From Photorhabdus caribbeanensis (GTDB lineage Bacteria; Pseudomonadota; Gammaproteobacteria; Enterobacterales; Enterobacteriaceae): 64,000 bases of DNA. Each line of letters opens with the position of its first letter. Within the stretch, counting starts at the first letter, position 1. The notes under the pieces are model-generated. The model ran no database searches. It had not been told where the DNA came from and saw nothing but the letters and a program-made list of their open reading frames with translations. Below, piece after piece: positions 26,908-36,310 of this stretch. The stretch is from the NCBI RefSeq assembly GCF_018448885.1, contig NZ_RCWB01000030.1, positions 1,342 through 65,341 of the forward strand. The letters are read 5' to 3'. The position numbers were made by a program, and so were the translations under genes.

Positions 26908-28020
26908 TCAACTATCAAATGCTTCGGTTAAGCTTAAAGCACACCCTTTCTGCGCCCTTGTATTGACGCGACGTAAAATCTCAACGAGTACACCAGGATA
27001 TTGACCATATTCTCTGCTAATTATCCCGACATCATCGGTGACAATAAATGCGGGATAACTCGTTGACGACGCATCCATATAACTCATCAAACCCGGCGTT
27101 CCATCAGGTACCGGTTTCAATGTTTCAGGATCAAGCGCTCGCGCATATACCCACGGTGGAACACGTTTACGTTGCATCTCATCTTCAAAGAAACAAGTGT
27201 TGAGTTCAACTTGATTAAATATATCGCGAATCTGACTAATATCACTGAGATTGAAAGTGTCGAATAACAAATGATTAAAGTCGTCGCGTTTCAGGGATTC
27301 TTTTTCGTGACTTTTCCAGCCTCCCCCCGTTATGATATAAAGGCTTTTATCCCCAGAAAATGAGATATTTTTATCTTTCATATAGTGGCAGAGCAAATAA
27401 ATAAAATACGGCGAACCGATAAGACAAATATCTTTTCCTTGATTCTTTATTCGCTCAAGACTATTCAATGTTTTAACAAAATCTATTCGTTCTTCTGTTA
27501 CGGTAAATGTCGTAGGATATAACAATTCCACCAGGCTCATAACATATTTAAACCAGATGTTATGAGCATTAAATCTATCTGGCCCCAAGTTGACCAACTC
27601 CATTTGATGATCAAACCAACTGCCAACATATTTCATGCCATAACTCACAGAGCCTAAAAGTCTCTCAATACTTAATCTGTCACGCGCTACTTGGCTTTTT
27701 AAACCATTCGTGCCGCTACTGGTAAACCAACTTTCAATCTCATTTTCCTGAGAAGTTAATAAACGAGTAAACTTAAAGACTGATGTTGGAAATACAGGTA
27801 TGTCATCAAGTTCCGTAATATTGTCATCTACTTTGTGTGCCTGACAGTAGCGACGGTATTCCTGGCAATGTTTATAATGATTACGAAATGCATCAAGCAC
27901 GAGTTTGTTTCTGATTTTTTCCTGTTCATCGTAAGACCAAGCTAATGGATCGCTCGAAAAAATCAAATCATCAATTTCTGAGCTTGCTGTGATTTCTTGT
28001 TTATCAACATATGAAGTCAT
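26908..28020 (-). CDS. luxE: LuxE acyl-protein synthetase (fatty acid reductase subunit)
   Basis: The 370-residue product matches P. luminescens LuxE closely from MTSYVDKQE to the C-terminus [10 protein letters not shown]. LuxE activates fatty acid with ATP and passes the acyl group through its C-terminal Cys (Cys360, in KGCALS) to LuxC for reduction to aldehyde. The start is ATG 28020, with GGAG ten bases before; the open frame extends 14 codons further. Last gene of the operon, 62 bases after luxB. Confidence 0.98.
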   Translation of the reverse strand: MTSYVDKQEITASSEIDDLIFSSDPLAWSYDEQEKIRNKLVLDAFRNHYKHCQEYRRYCQAHKVDDNITELDDIPVFPTSVFKFTRLLTSQENEIESWFTSSGTNGLKSQVARDRLSIERLLGSVSYGMKYVGSWFDHQMELVNLGPDRFNAHNIWFKYVMSLVELLYPTTFTVTEERIDFVKTLNSLERIKNQGKDICLIGSPYFIYLLCHYMKDKNISFSGDKSLYIITGGGWKSHEKESLKRDDFNHLLFDTFNLSDISQIRDIFNQVELNTCFFEDEMQRKRVPPWVYARALDPETLKPVPDGTPGLMSYMDASSTSYPAFIVTDDVGIISREYGQYPGVLVEILRRVNTRAQKGCALSLTEAFDS

Positions 28021-28082
28021 ACCTGTTTTACTCCTCCAGATAATATTAGAGAGCATGGCCACACTGCGGTCATACTCTTTTA

Positions 28083-29057
28083 CTACATGTGGTACTTCTT
28101 AATATTATCATTAACAATATTAATTACATTTTTTTGGTGCATCAAGTCATTCATTGGTTCAAAAGATAGCAATACACTTTTTACACCGCACTTTTCAATT
28201 GCCAGCTTAGCCGCAGTTATACATTCTGTATAATCTCCGATAGCGTTTTCTGCAATTATCTTTTCAAGTTTATTTTCAAAACTTTCATTAGGGTGCATTT
28301 CAAGAACATAATCACTGATAAATGCACGTGTCTCTTCTTTGGCTTTGTTACTATCTTCGTTATAGTTAACCAAGATCATTAACTGATGGTCTATCGCTGA
28401 CAGGTCAACGCCATGTTTATCAGCAATGGCTTTATACCTCTCAGCATATTCATGTCTAATATCATTAGAATCATCCCACTTAAAGATGAGAGGTATGCCT
28501 TTTTTAGCAGCCCATTCTACAATGCGATGACTGGTTGCTGTTACATATTGCTTAGGCCCGCCTGGCGTATATACATGAGGATTGACAGATATTTTAGGGA
28601 AACTATAAAAGTCGTTATCTGGATTACAATAACCCGTTGTCAAAGCATCGTTAATAATTTCATAACACTCTTCAAATAATTGCTGTTGATATTTATCTGG
28701 GCGATTAAAAAAGTGCATTTCATCTTTCTTTTCGCAATCACTAAATCCTAAAACAAATCTCCCTTCACTCAACTGATCTAATAAACCCGCTTCCTCCGCT
28801 ATTCGGACAGGGTGATGAGTTGTAATAATGTGATTCAATGAACCAATTTTAATTTTTTCTGTTAGACCGAGTAAAAAACCAGAAACAGTCAGAGGAGCAC
28901 CAACAATACCATTACCTGAAAAATGATTTTCGTATACCAAAATCTGTTCAAAATTCAACTTATCAACATATTCGGTTATTTCCTGCATGCGAGCTAAACT
29001 TTGCTCTTGAACAGTTGTTGAATTGATGAAGTTAAGGAAGAACAATCCAAATTTCAT
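28083..29057 (-). CDS. luxB: Luciferase beta subunit
   Basis: The 324-residue TIM-barrel protein starts [10 protein letters not shown] and matches LuxB, the non-catalytic partner that stabilises luciferase as an alpha/beta dimer. It is paralogous to luxA but lacks the insertion that forms the mobile loop in alpha. It ends KKYHM, about three residues earlier than the P. luminescens protein I remember. It follows luxA by 14 bases. Confidence 0.98.
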   Translation of the reverse strand: MKFGLFFLNFINSTTVQEQSLARMQEITEYVDKLNFEQILVYENHFSGNGIVGAPLTVSGFLLGLTEKIKIGSLNHIITTHHPVRIAEEAGLLDQLSEGRFVLGFSDCEKKDEMHFFNRPDKYQQQLFEECYEIINDALTTGYCNPDNDFYSFPKISVNPHVYTPGGPKQYVTATSHRIVEWAAKKGIPLIFKWDDSNDIRHEYAERYKAIADKHGVDLSAIDHQLMILVNYNEDSNKAKEETRAFISDYVLEMHPNESFENKLEKIIAENAIGDYTECITAAKLAIEKCGVKSVLLSFEPMNDLMHQKNVINIVNDNIKKYHM

Positions 29058-29071
29058 TTCTTTTTCCTTAG

Positions 29072-30154
29072 CTAATATAATAGCGAACGTTGTTTTTCTT
29101 TAAGAAATGGCATGACATCAGACTGGAAGAGCTTCATGGAGGCAATAATTTCGTCTACTGTTCCATTAGCTTCAAACCCACAACAAATATTTGCTATTCC
29201 CGTGGCATCAATGTCTGTTTGGATTATGTCAATGCACTCCTTCGGGGTTCCTACAGGATTAATTTCATAACTGTAATCAATGCGGCGATTAGTATCTTTA
29301 TGTCCTTTTAATACAAAGTCACGCCACTGCCCTTTATTGAAATCATAACCTTTTGTTTTATCTGAATCATCAAAAATGGTCGTGGCATTCACATAAGAAT
29401 CATACCAATGCCCGAGAAAATTCCGGCAAATTTCTTTCGCTTTAATTGAGTCATGATCTACAGATGTTATATATGATAAACAATGGTCGATATTATGAAT
29501 ATCGTGCCCATGTTCTTGAGCCACTTCATTATAAAGCTCAATTTGAGCTCTCTTTTCATTAGTATTTATGATCCAACTTAAGATCATCGGCAAACCATGT
29601 TGAGCGGCCCATTCAGTAGTCGAGGCTGATTCAGCCACCACATAAACAGGTGCTCCACCTTTACTATATGCGGTCGGGTTTACTTTTACCTTATGGAACT
29701 TAATATGTTCATTGTCAGCTTCGACATATCCTTCCGTCATTCCATTCTTTATCAACCCATACCAGCACTCAGTTAAAGCGCGAGTATTATCCATATCTAC
29801 ACCAAATACACGAAAGTCTTTGTTGTAAAGCCCCCGGCAAATACCAAACCGAAATCGTCCTTTTGACATTTGATCCAATAAATTCACATCTTCAAGTTGG
29901 CGTACTGGATGGGCGGTGGGAAGAACAATAGCGGCAGTCCCTACATTCAATTTTTTGGTCGCGCCAAGTAAATACGCAGCAGCGACATAAGGATTACCAA
30001 GCAAACCAAACTCCGTGAAATGATGCTCCAGTAACCATACAGTATCAAAACCACACTCCTCAGAGATGCGGCCTAATTTAACCAAACGTTTCATTACCTC
30101 TGTTTGAGAAAATTGGGGGGGTTGGTATGTAAGCAAAAAGTTTCCAAATTTCAT
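29072..30154 (-). CDS. luxA: Luciferase alpha subunit
   Basis: The 360-residue alpha subunit holds the catalytic site of bacterial luciferase: His44/His45 in [10 protein letters not shown] and the reactive Cys in [12 protein letters not shown] (about residue 106). With LuxB it oxidises FMNH2 and long-chain aldehyde with O2, giving light at about 490 nm. Length equals that of known Photorhabdus LuxA. Third gene of luxCDABE. Confidence 0.99.
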   Translation of the reverse strand: MKFGNFLLTYQPPQFSQTEVMKRLVKLGRISEECGFDTVWLLEHHFTEFGLLGNPYVAAAYLLGATKKLNVGTAAIVLPTAHPVRQLEDVNLLDQMSKGRFRFGICRGLYNKDFRVFGVDMDNTRALTECWYGLIKNGMTEGYVEADNEHIKFHKVKVNPTAYSKGGAPVYVVAESASTTEWAAQHGLPMILSWIINTNEKRAQIELYNEVAQEHGHDIHNIDHCLSYITSVDHDSIKAKEICRNFLGHWYDSYVNATTIFDDSDKTKGYDFNKGQWRDFVLKGHKDTNRRIDYSYEINPVGTPKECIDIIQTDIDATGIANICCGFEANGTVDEIIASMKLFQSDVMPFLKEKQRSLLY

Positions 30155-30205
30155 AGAGAGCCCTTATATTTGAGTGATAGAATTAACTATCTATCCCAAT
30201 AGGTT

Positions 30206-31129
30206 TTAAGACAGCGAAATTGCTTGATTTTCAATCTCAATTTTCATTCGGCGTTCATTGACTGTCGCAATAGTTAGCTGTCCAAATGACGGTTCAATAA
30301 TATCGACATCAATATCCAGACGATCATTATCCATTGCGATAGCGGCTTTTGTAACCGATTGATAAAAATTGCGCAGGACGACTAAGTTTTCAGCCAAGTC
30401 ATGCGAGCCTCCTAGCAGAGAATATATCTTGCATCGATTACTACGAATATTTGATAACAATGTGATAACTTCATCTTGCTTTACCCAATTGTCATTATTT
30501 GCAGTAAAAGCAATTAACGGTATATCAAGATACATCATGTCATTAATTGTAGAAGTTAAATCTTCCCAGCCAAAATCAAGGCAATCTCTCGCAAAGATTT
30601 CAGCACCCAATTTATGGCCTTCAAAATCCAAATTATTCGGCAATTCATCAATGGGTAAACTGAGATAATCAAATCCTAACGCTCTTTCAAGAGTATATCT
30701 TAAATTAACAACACCGACGGCGGTAATTAAAAACGCAACATTGATTTTAGATAAGCTTGCATAAGCTATCCGCGCAGATAAGCTTGAAGCCAACATACCG
30801 AAGTTAGTTATTTTGCGTGTCGTTAACCAATCAATTACTGCTAATAAACTCTGTTTTCCTATAGACATTGTAAATTCATCAATTGTCCCTGAGCTCAATC
30901 CAACGTGGTGCAGCGAATCATAACGGATCACATGAAATCCATTTCGCGACAAATACTCTGCCAGACCAGCAAAATGATCCATCCTTCGGGCAAAGCCAGA
31001 CGCAATAACAATGGTATTCTTTCTCTTTAGGCTATTTTCCTCTGGCAGCGTTTCCCAAATATGAATTTTTTTATTTCCTTCAACGCAAATAACATGGTCG
31101 ATGGTTTTATACCTGGATGCATTTTCCAT
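30206..31129 (-). CDS. luxD: LuxD acyl transferase (myristoyl-ACP thioesterase)
   Basis: The 307-residue alpha/beta hydrolase releases fatty acid (mainly myristate) from acyl-ACP for the LuxCE reductase. The nucleophile lies in GMLASSLSAR (Ser115/116; Ser114 in Vibrio) and the catalytic His in LLGGSHDLAENL. Twelve bases separate it from luxC. Confidence 0.98.
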   Translation of the reverse strand: MENASRYKTIDHVICVEGNKKIHIWETLPEENSLKRKNTIVIASGFARRMDHFAGLAEYLSRNGFHVIRYDSLHHVGLSSGTIDEFTMSIGKQSLLAVIDWLTTRKITNFGMLASSLSARIAYASLSKINVAFLITAVGVVNLRYTLERALGFDYLSLPIDELPNNLDFEGHKLGAEIFARDCLDFGWEDLTSTINDMMYLDIPLIAFTANNDNWVKQDEVITLLSNIRSNRCKIYSLLGGSHDLAENLVVLRNFYQSVTKAAIAMDNDRLDIDVDIIEPSFGQLTIATVNERRMKIEIENQAISLS

Positions 31130-31141
31130 ACTTTTTACCTA

Positions 31142-32584
31142 TTACGGGACAAACACAAGGAACTTATCTTCTTCCAGGAATCGCGTCTGTTCTATTTCAA
31201 CCGCAACATCCTTAGCAGTATAGTTAGATGGCCTTTCATGAGAAATATATGTCACTAATCGTTGTAATGGTCTCATCCCATCATGAGAGCCACCAACTCG
31301 AAATATATTACTCATTCCTGCTTCTACAATTCTTTCTGCGCCTTTTAATGCTAACTCATCTCGATATTTAAATGCTGACTCCCAAGGAAAAATAGATATG
31401 GTTTGCGTCTTATTTTTTTGAATATAAGGCAATATTTGCTCAATATTATCGACGTGATGAAGGTACACACATCTGCCAAGTGGTTGATTAAATTCCACAC
31501 CCGCACTCGACTCAATAACCATCCAGCGCTGATGAGCATCAACCTCCACTTTTAATCCAGCAAATAAGCTTTCTTTTTGGACTAAGGAATAGGCCGCCTT
31601 TTCGTCAAAATCTTTTTTGGCGTTTGGTAATATACGCGCATACAAGTTAAGTTTTTCTATCAACGCTAGCTTAAATTCCTCATAATGACTTCCCATGTAA
31701 TATATGTTTTGGGCAGAAAAACAAGCTTGTTGATCGTAAAAACAGACATCATGAGCCGCGCCTGTCGCAGCAGACATTAAATCATCAGGATTATCAATAA
31801 TGCAAAAACTCTTCTTATGACCAAATTTAATCACATCAGCATAAGGTGGCGCATGCTCTACAGCCCAATTAATGGCCTCTCTCCCGCCCCAAGCAACAAT
31901 AACATCCGCATGTTGCATAATTTCCTTTGCAAGTGATATATCACCTTGGTGCGGCCAATATACAACAGACAAAGAGCGTGTTATCGGATGATTAGGGTCT
32001 ACATCGATAAAACTTAACGCTAATGCATTAGCGGTAAAAGGATCAGTTGACGATGCTTTTATAATACATTGATTCTTGGTTAAAATGGCACGCAATATAG
32101 ACATGATCCCAGATAATGGGACATTACCCGCCAGTAAATGTACAGACTTACCTTTCGGAAAAGCCTTAATATAACTTTCATCCTGAGGCAGCCATTCATC
32201 CATAATATGACGAGAACCAAGCTCATTGTTTACAACATCATAAAGACCACCTTTAGAACATAAGATCATAGATATCCAGTTAGCTTCTAACTTAGCCATT
32301 GCTTCTGAATATCCCATATATTTTTTTAAGTCACGAATGTATGTCCTGCGCCTTGAATATTCTTCATTTTTCCATCTTTGCCCTACCGTATAGAGAAAAT
32401 TGACAATGTTATGCAGGCGTAATTTATTATTTTCATTATAATCAATAATGTTTTTTACATGAGAATTATTCAATATTGGTAGGTAAACACTATTATCACC
32501 AAAATTAATGGATTGCATTAAATCATCACTCTCGGGAAAGGTTTCAACCTGACCGTTAATAATGAATGAAATTTTTTTAGTCAT
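31142..32584 (-). CDS. luxC: LuxC fatty acyl reductase
   Basis: The 480-residue NADPH-dependent acyl reductase, first gene of the operon, matches P. luminescens LuxC in length and at both ends ([24 protein letters not shown]). It takes the acyl group from LuxE on a Cys (in [11 protein letters not shown]) and reduces it to aldehyde. The start is ATG 32584 after GGATGGC; an in-frame ATG three codons upstream overlaps this site. Confidence 0.98.
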   Translation of the reverse strand: MTKKISFIINGQVETFPESDDLMQSINFGDNSVYLPILNNSHVKNIIDYNENNKLRLHNIVNFLYTVGQRWKNEEYSRRRTYIRDLKKYMGYSEAMAKLEANWISMILCSKGGLYDVVNNELGSRHIMDEWLPQDESYIKAFPKGKSVHLLAGNVPLSGIMSILRAILTKNQCIIKASSTDPFTANALALSFIDVDPNHPITRSLSVVYWPHQGDISLAKEIMQHADVIVAWGGREAINWAVEHAPPYADVIKFGHKKSFCIIDNPDDLMSAATGAAHDVCFYDQQACFSAQNIYYMGSHYEEFKLALIEKLNLYARILPNAKKDFDEKAAYSLVQKESLFAGLKVEVDAHQRWMVIESSAGVEFNQPLGRCVYLHHVDNIEQILPYIQKNKTQTISIFPWESAFKYRDELALKGAERIVEAGMSNIFRVGGSHDGMRPLQRLVTYISHERPSNYTAKDVAVEIEQTRFLEEDKFLVFVP

Positions 32585-33116
32585 ATTAGCCATCCATTTA
32601 ATAGGGTAATTTCAACTTAAGTTGTCGTTTAACCATCTTACAAACTGGTCATACCAATATCTGCTTCTTGTATTTTTGTGTCACGACGATGTAAATAACA
32701 AAATATCCAGAAAACAGGACTCCGATTACGGGACATCTGACCTGTAACTTTCGTCAGAATATGGTAATACTCTGAATTTTTTACTCAAATCTGTTAATGT
32801 GACTAGGCGTATCATCAATATAATAATCTCTCCCCTAGTTTTAATTCCTGTTAAAATAGCAAAGGAAAATTTTCATATCAACAAGATTTGTTAATGAAAA
32901 GTTTAAATTAAAAGAGTCGCTATTCTTTTATGAGTGATAATATTTATGAAAATTATTAGCCTGCTTATGCATTCAAGATGCTTTATGCTATTTTTCAAAT
33001 ACCAACAGAATATATCGAATAGCAATACCACTTTTCACCGATAAACTTCTAGAAGAAAAGCTCCAGTTCAAAATATCTGTGCTTTTTAATACCTAAGCTT
33101 TTTATTTGTATATACC
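32585..33116. promoter_or_regulatory. lux operon upstream region
   Basis: The 530-bp gap between luxC and an ERIC must hold the lux promoter and its control sites. No luxR, luxI or lux box (20-bp palindrome of Vibrio) is visible. No promoter can be fixed by eye. Confidence 0.55.
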
Positions 33117-33243
33117 TATACCCAATGGATTTCAAGATGGATCGCGACGGCAAGGAAGCGAATCCCCGGGAGCATAGATAACTCTGTTACCGGGGTGAGT
33201 GAGTGCAGCCAACAAAGAGGCAACTTGAAAGATGACGGACATA
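33117..33243 (-). repeat. ERIC, copy F, 127 bp, inverted
   Basis: A full ERIC in the orientation opposite to copies A to E: it begins TATACCCAATGG and ends GACGGACATA. It lies upstream of the lux operon and, with half copy E at the downstream end, brackets it in inverted orientation. Confidence 0.93.
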
Positions 33244-33290
33244 ATATGCAGGAAAGGTCTATGCCCTTCCAATTAAAGCAATAAATTTAG

Positions 33291-33713
33291 CTACTTTTTG
33301 AGGTATGTTGCGGCTTGTCGTACAGCATCATAGTAGCTGGCTGGTAGTATCCCCATATGCGGCGTAACAGGAATTGGCAATGTACGCCAAGCTGGCGCAA
33401 TTTCAAACCAGTTAGAATCATAAAATAGTTTCACTTCATGGTTTAAGTTGAATTTTGTATCGTAACTAAGACCAGTCAGTTCAAAATCAATGTCCGTTGT
33501 CTGGATAAGAAATTCGCCAGGGTAAATCTGATGGGTTTTCTGCGAGGTGCCGTAAACCACAATTACCGCGTGATCAGTAGGGGATACAGCGACTACTAGC
33601 GCTGGTCGAGGTTTCGGTCCCGGCGTCCCGACATTTTCAGGAAACCGGCACCACACAATGCTGCCGATAGTAGCAAGGGGAGTAAACCTGATAGTTTTGT
33701 GTTTCTGTGCCAT
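33291..33713 (-). CDS. PemK/MazF-like toxin
   Basis: The 140-residue protein has the PemK/MazF-type core: GSIVWCRFPENVGTPGPKPRPALVV (about residues 17-41) followed by a beta-rich SH3-like domain with SYDTKFNLNHEVKL. Such toxins cut RNA or act on other targets. It lies 14 bases after its antitoxin gene, the usual antitoxin-first order of this group. Confidence 0.8.
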   Translation of the reverse strand: MAQKHKTIRFTPLATIGSIVWCRFPENVGTPGPKPRPALVVAVSPTDHAVIVVYGTSQKTHQIYPGEFLIQTTDIDFELTGLSYDTKFNLNHEVKLFYDSNWFEIAPAWRTLPIPVTPHMGILPASYYDAVRQAATYLKK

Positions 33714-33727
33714 CCGTTGCCTCTCGA

Positions 33728-34012
33728 TCAGAACAGGCGTTGAGTAAAGTTATCATCCGCGATGTCGCTAGCTGCGCTCACCTCACGGATGGTACAGATC
33801 TGTTCATCATTCAATGGTCCGTCATCTTTCTCGTAATGCGGTAGGTAGCGATCTGCAAAGTTGCGCAAGGCAAGGTGTGCGATTTCAGTTTTACTCATAC
33901 CAGTGACTTTAACCAGTTCATCGAGCGTCCCGGCGCTAATCCCAGTGGGCGTATCCTGATTACGTAAGCGGATCAAGAAACTGGCGGTGGTTTTTCCTTG
34001 GATATTGTGCAT
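33728..34012 (-). CDS. Antitoxin of the PemK-like toxin
   Basis: The 94-residue product has SAGTLDELVKVTGMSKTEIAHLALRNFAD (about residues 25-54), which reads as a ribbon-helix-helix-type DNA-binding part, and an acidic C-terminus that could bind the toxin. It is the first gene of the pair, directly behind a palindromic operator. Confidence 0.75.
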   Translation of the reverse strand: MHNIQGKTTASFLIRLRNQDTPTGISAGTLDELVKVTGMSKTEIAHLALRNFADRYLPHYEKDDGPLNDEQICTIREVSAASDIADDNFTQRLF

Positions 34013-34058
34013 GGTGTGTTCTCCGAGTCATGCCAAAACAATTCATGTCAAAAAACAA

Positions 34059-34098
34059 TGTATATCAATTCTATATCATGATAGCATATTGATATACA
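34059..34098 (-). promoter_or_regulatory. Palindromic operator of the toxin-antitoxin operon
   Basis: TGTATATCAAT (34059-34069) and ATTGATATACA (34088-34098) are perfect complements, 18 bases apart, with a further TATATCATGATA palindromic core in between. This lies 47 bases upstream of the antitoxin start, the expected place for autorepression. Confidence 0.7.
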
Positions 34099-34173
34099 AT
34101 ACCAAATCCCCATTATTCACTCAACGTAATCAATTACTCTTCATTTTCCCAACACCAACAAAGAGACTCAAAC

Positions 34174-35169
34174 TCAACCTTTATACCGATATAACTCTCC
34201 CCACATCATATTAGTTATTTGCTCAATATGATCAAAACGCCCGGCTATTTTTTCCAATACTTGAGGTGATAATGTGGCCTCAAATTTCAACGCTAAAATA
34301 GATAAAGCTTTCCAGTGATCAATCAATTCCGTGCAACGTTCAATCAGAGAAGGCGCAATATTAGCTCTGATTAAAGAATGTTTTAACAAATTCAAATTGG
34401 GTATCACATATAATACGCTAATATGATCAAACAATCTTTTGGCCGCCCGACAAGCTTTTTCCTCTGCCTGTTGAAACGCATTTAGACATAATCTACCATA
34501 ATTTTTCAACGCGTCATAATATTCAGGCAAGGTATTGAATAATTCGGCCTGACGAGTCAGTAATTCCCTTACCGGCATAATTTTTCGTTCTTTCAGTGAA
34601 TCAACAATATAAAAATTACCCATATGATCATAAGTTTCATTGGGCACTTTATCAGAAAGCGCTAAATAAAATTGCTCAGATGGCATCCATGCTTCACAAG
34701 CATAGGATTCCCGATCAACTACCAAAGAATCAAAGATACGCACTTGTGAATAATCATCCGTAATAGCGGAGATCAACACAGCATGCAGGTATTCCGGTTT
34801 ATTGGCATAAACCTCAGAATAAGATAAATGCGCCGAATTAACCCAAGCAACGACGCCTTTCCTCTGACATAATAATTCATATAGTTGACGATCCCAATGG
34901 GCGTAATCTATCGGTAATGAAATTATATTTGCGCCCAAAGTCGCCGCTCCAGTTAGCCCAACGGTTTCAACTGAGAAGGTATATTCAGGCATATTTAGCG
35001 CATCATACCCACTACGAAATAAATAACCATTGCCAGCTTCAAAGATCTCTGCCTCAAAAATCTCTTTACCTTGTAGATTAAGTAATTTTGTCAGGCTACC
35101 GGTAAAACAATTTATTGCGACATTATTTATCACGATATTTGCGTATGATTTATCCGTCACATTTTCCAT
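34174..35169 (-). CDS. BtrH-like acyltransferase domain protein
   Basis: The 331-residue protein matches the BtrH N-terminal family (PF14399): NCFTGSLTKLLNLQGKEI near residue 20 with the conserved Cys, GYLFRSGYD, and a C39-peptidase-like fold with HAVLISAITDDYSQVRIFDS, where His and Asp complete a triad. In butirosin synthesis BtrH moves an acyl side chain from the carrier protein BtrI to an aminoglycoside amine. Here it would be the last gene of the operon and release the ACP-bound chain to an unknown acceptor. The start is ATG 35169, after GAGGTGAT. A direct duplication gives EIFEAEIFEA. The role is inferred. Confidence 0.7.
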   Translation of the reverse strand: MENVTDKSYANIVINNVAINCFTGSLTKLLNLQGKEIFEAEIFEAGNGYLFRSGYDALNMPEYTFSVETVGLTGAATLGANIISLPIDYAHWDRQLYELLCQRKGVVAWVNSAHLSYSEVYANKPEYLHAVLISAITDDYSQVRIFDSLVVDRESYACEAWMPSEQFYLALSDKVPNETYDHMGNFYIVDSLKERKIMPVRELLTRQAELFNTLPEYYDALKNYGRLCLNAFQQAEEKACRAAKRLFDHISVLYVIPNLNLLKHSLIRANIAPSLIERCTELIDHWKALSILALKFEATLSPQVLEKIAGRFDHIEQITNMMWGELYRYKG

Positions 35170-35244
35170 GAGTATTTTATCACCTCGATACAATGGACTA
35201 ATTTATGAATAGTAGACCAGATATGTTGCGCTCTGTAATCACTG

Positions 35245-36120
35245 TTATTTTCCCTCCAATATTATTGCGGCTGCTTGTGCTATATTTTCGACAAGTAAAT
35301 CAGGTTCATAATTTAAAGTATGTGCTAACAGCGCCAAAAGTAATCTCTCCATTCCGAAAGCAATACAGGCGGAATGCATAGCACGATCACTAGCACGACT
35401 GGTAATATTGAAGTTGGTGGTAAATAAATCCCGATGTAAATTCCGGGAACCAACGCTAACATTATATTTATCAAACCAGGGAATCAGTATTTCACACTTG
35501 ACGCCCATTGATAACTGTACTTTACGAGTCACTTTAGAATGCTCGCCATAAAATACATCACTGGCTTTTTCCACCGCAAGAGAAGGAAACAGTAAGCGTA
35601 AGAATTTAACAGCTTGCCCAAATATCATTTCACAATGTGTTTCTACTTTTTCCTGTAGCCCGACCAATATTAATTCACGCATGGTAAAATTCCCCATACG
35701 GGTAGGCTCATCTTTAGTCGGTTCATATCGATGACACTGCCCTTTAGCCGTAAAATATTCCAGTTCCCAATCATGAGTACTTTCTGCTAAATGAGAAAAA
35801 GTATGATAGCAAGTCGATGGGCTCAATACCCATGCATCCCCACTATTTTCACTTATGACCTCGTGAGTTAAATGGGGATAAACATGCAATGGATTGCTAG
35901 GCAATTTATCAAAGAAACTGATACGCTCTAATGTGGATCGAGGTAATAATGTGGTACATGAGTGTGAAGTAACAGATATTCCCTTACTTAAAACTTGCAA
36001 AAGTGTCTCATCAAGGAACTCAGCAGCCGCATATAAACTGTCAGAGAGCCGGTACCCGACAAGGCCATTCTGCGATTGCACAATTGATAGCAGCTTACGC
36101 TGTTGAAGTTCTTTTATCAT
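35245..36120 (-). CDS. Amino acid:[carrier protein] ligase, class II aaRS-like
   Basis: The 291-residue protein is like the seryl-tRNA-synthetase homologues that load an amino acid on a carrier protein (Bradyrhizobium Bll0957 type). Motif 2-like TRMGNFTMREL (140-150) and motif 3-like ACIAFGMERLLLALL (251-265) are present. Cys104, Glu149 and Cys252 are spaced exactly (45 and 103 residues) as the zinc ligands I recall for Bll0957 (Cys131, Glu176, Cys279). No tRNA-binding arm is present. It probably activates a small amino acid such as Gly or Ala and transfers it to the ACP at 40987. It is about 30 residues shorter at the N-terminus than Bll0957. Confidence 0.8.
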   Translation of the reverse strand: MIKELQQRKLLSIVQSQNGLVGYRLSDSLYAAAEFLDETLLQVLSKGISVTSHSCTTLLPRSTLERISFFDKLPSNPLHVYPHLTHEVISENSGDAWVLSPSTCYHTFSHLAESTHDWELEYFTAKGQCHRYEPTKDEPTRMGNFTMRELILVGLQEKVETHCEMIFGQAVKFLRLLFPSLAVEKASDVFYGEHSKVTRKVQLSMGVKCEILIPWFDKYNVSVGSRNLHRDLFTTNFNITSRASDRAMHSACIAFGMERLLLALLAHTLNYEPDLLVENIAQAAAIILEGK

Positions 36121-36200
36121 ATTTTTATCTTACCTTTGCTGATCGGATAGCTACGTTATGCTTCCCAGTAAACAATCTCTGTTTTGCCATATAGAAAGGA

Positions 36201-36261
36201 TGTGTTTCTATATCATCAAATATCATCTCCAGACATTTTTCTCAGATGATAAAGAAACACA
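36201..36261 (-). other. Long stem-loop in the operon between ligase and carbamoyltransferase genes
   Basis: TGTGTTTCT-AT-ATCATC (36201-36217) pairs with GATGAT-AA-AGAAACACA (36245-36261): fifteen base pairs with one 2x2 internal loop around a 27-base loop. There is no T-run on the coding strand. It may set mRNA processing or differential expression in the operon. Confidence 0.6.
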
Positions 36262-36310
36262 TTTGAGCCCAAAATCAATTAACTGATATTTTAATCAGGA
36301 TGCTAACAGG

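Noticed and set aside
32585-33116. Search for luxR, luxI or a lux box near the light operon
   Set aside because: No such gene or 20-bp palindrome was found, in line with the known lack of LuxIR control of lux in Photorhabdus.
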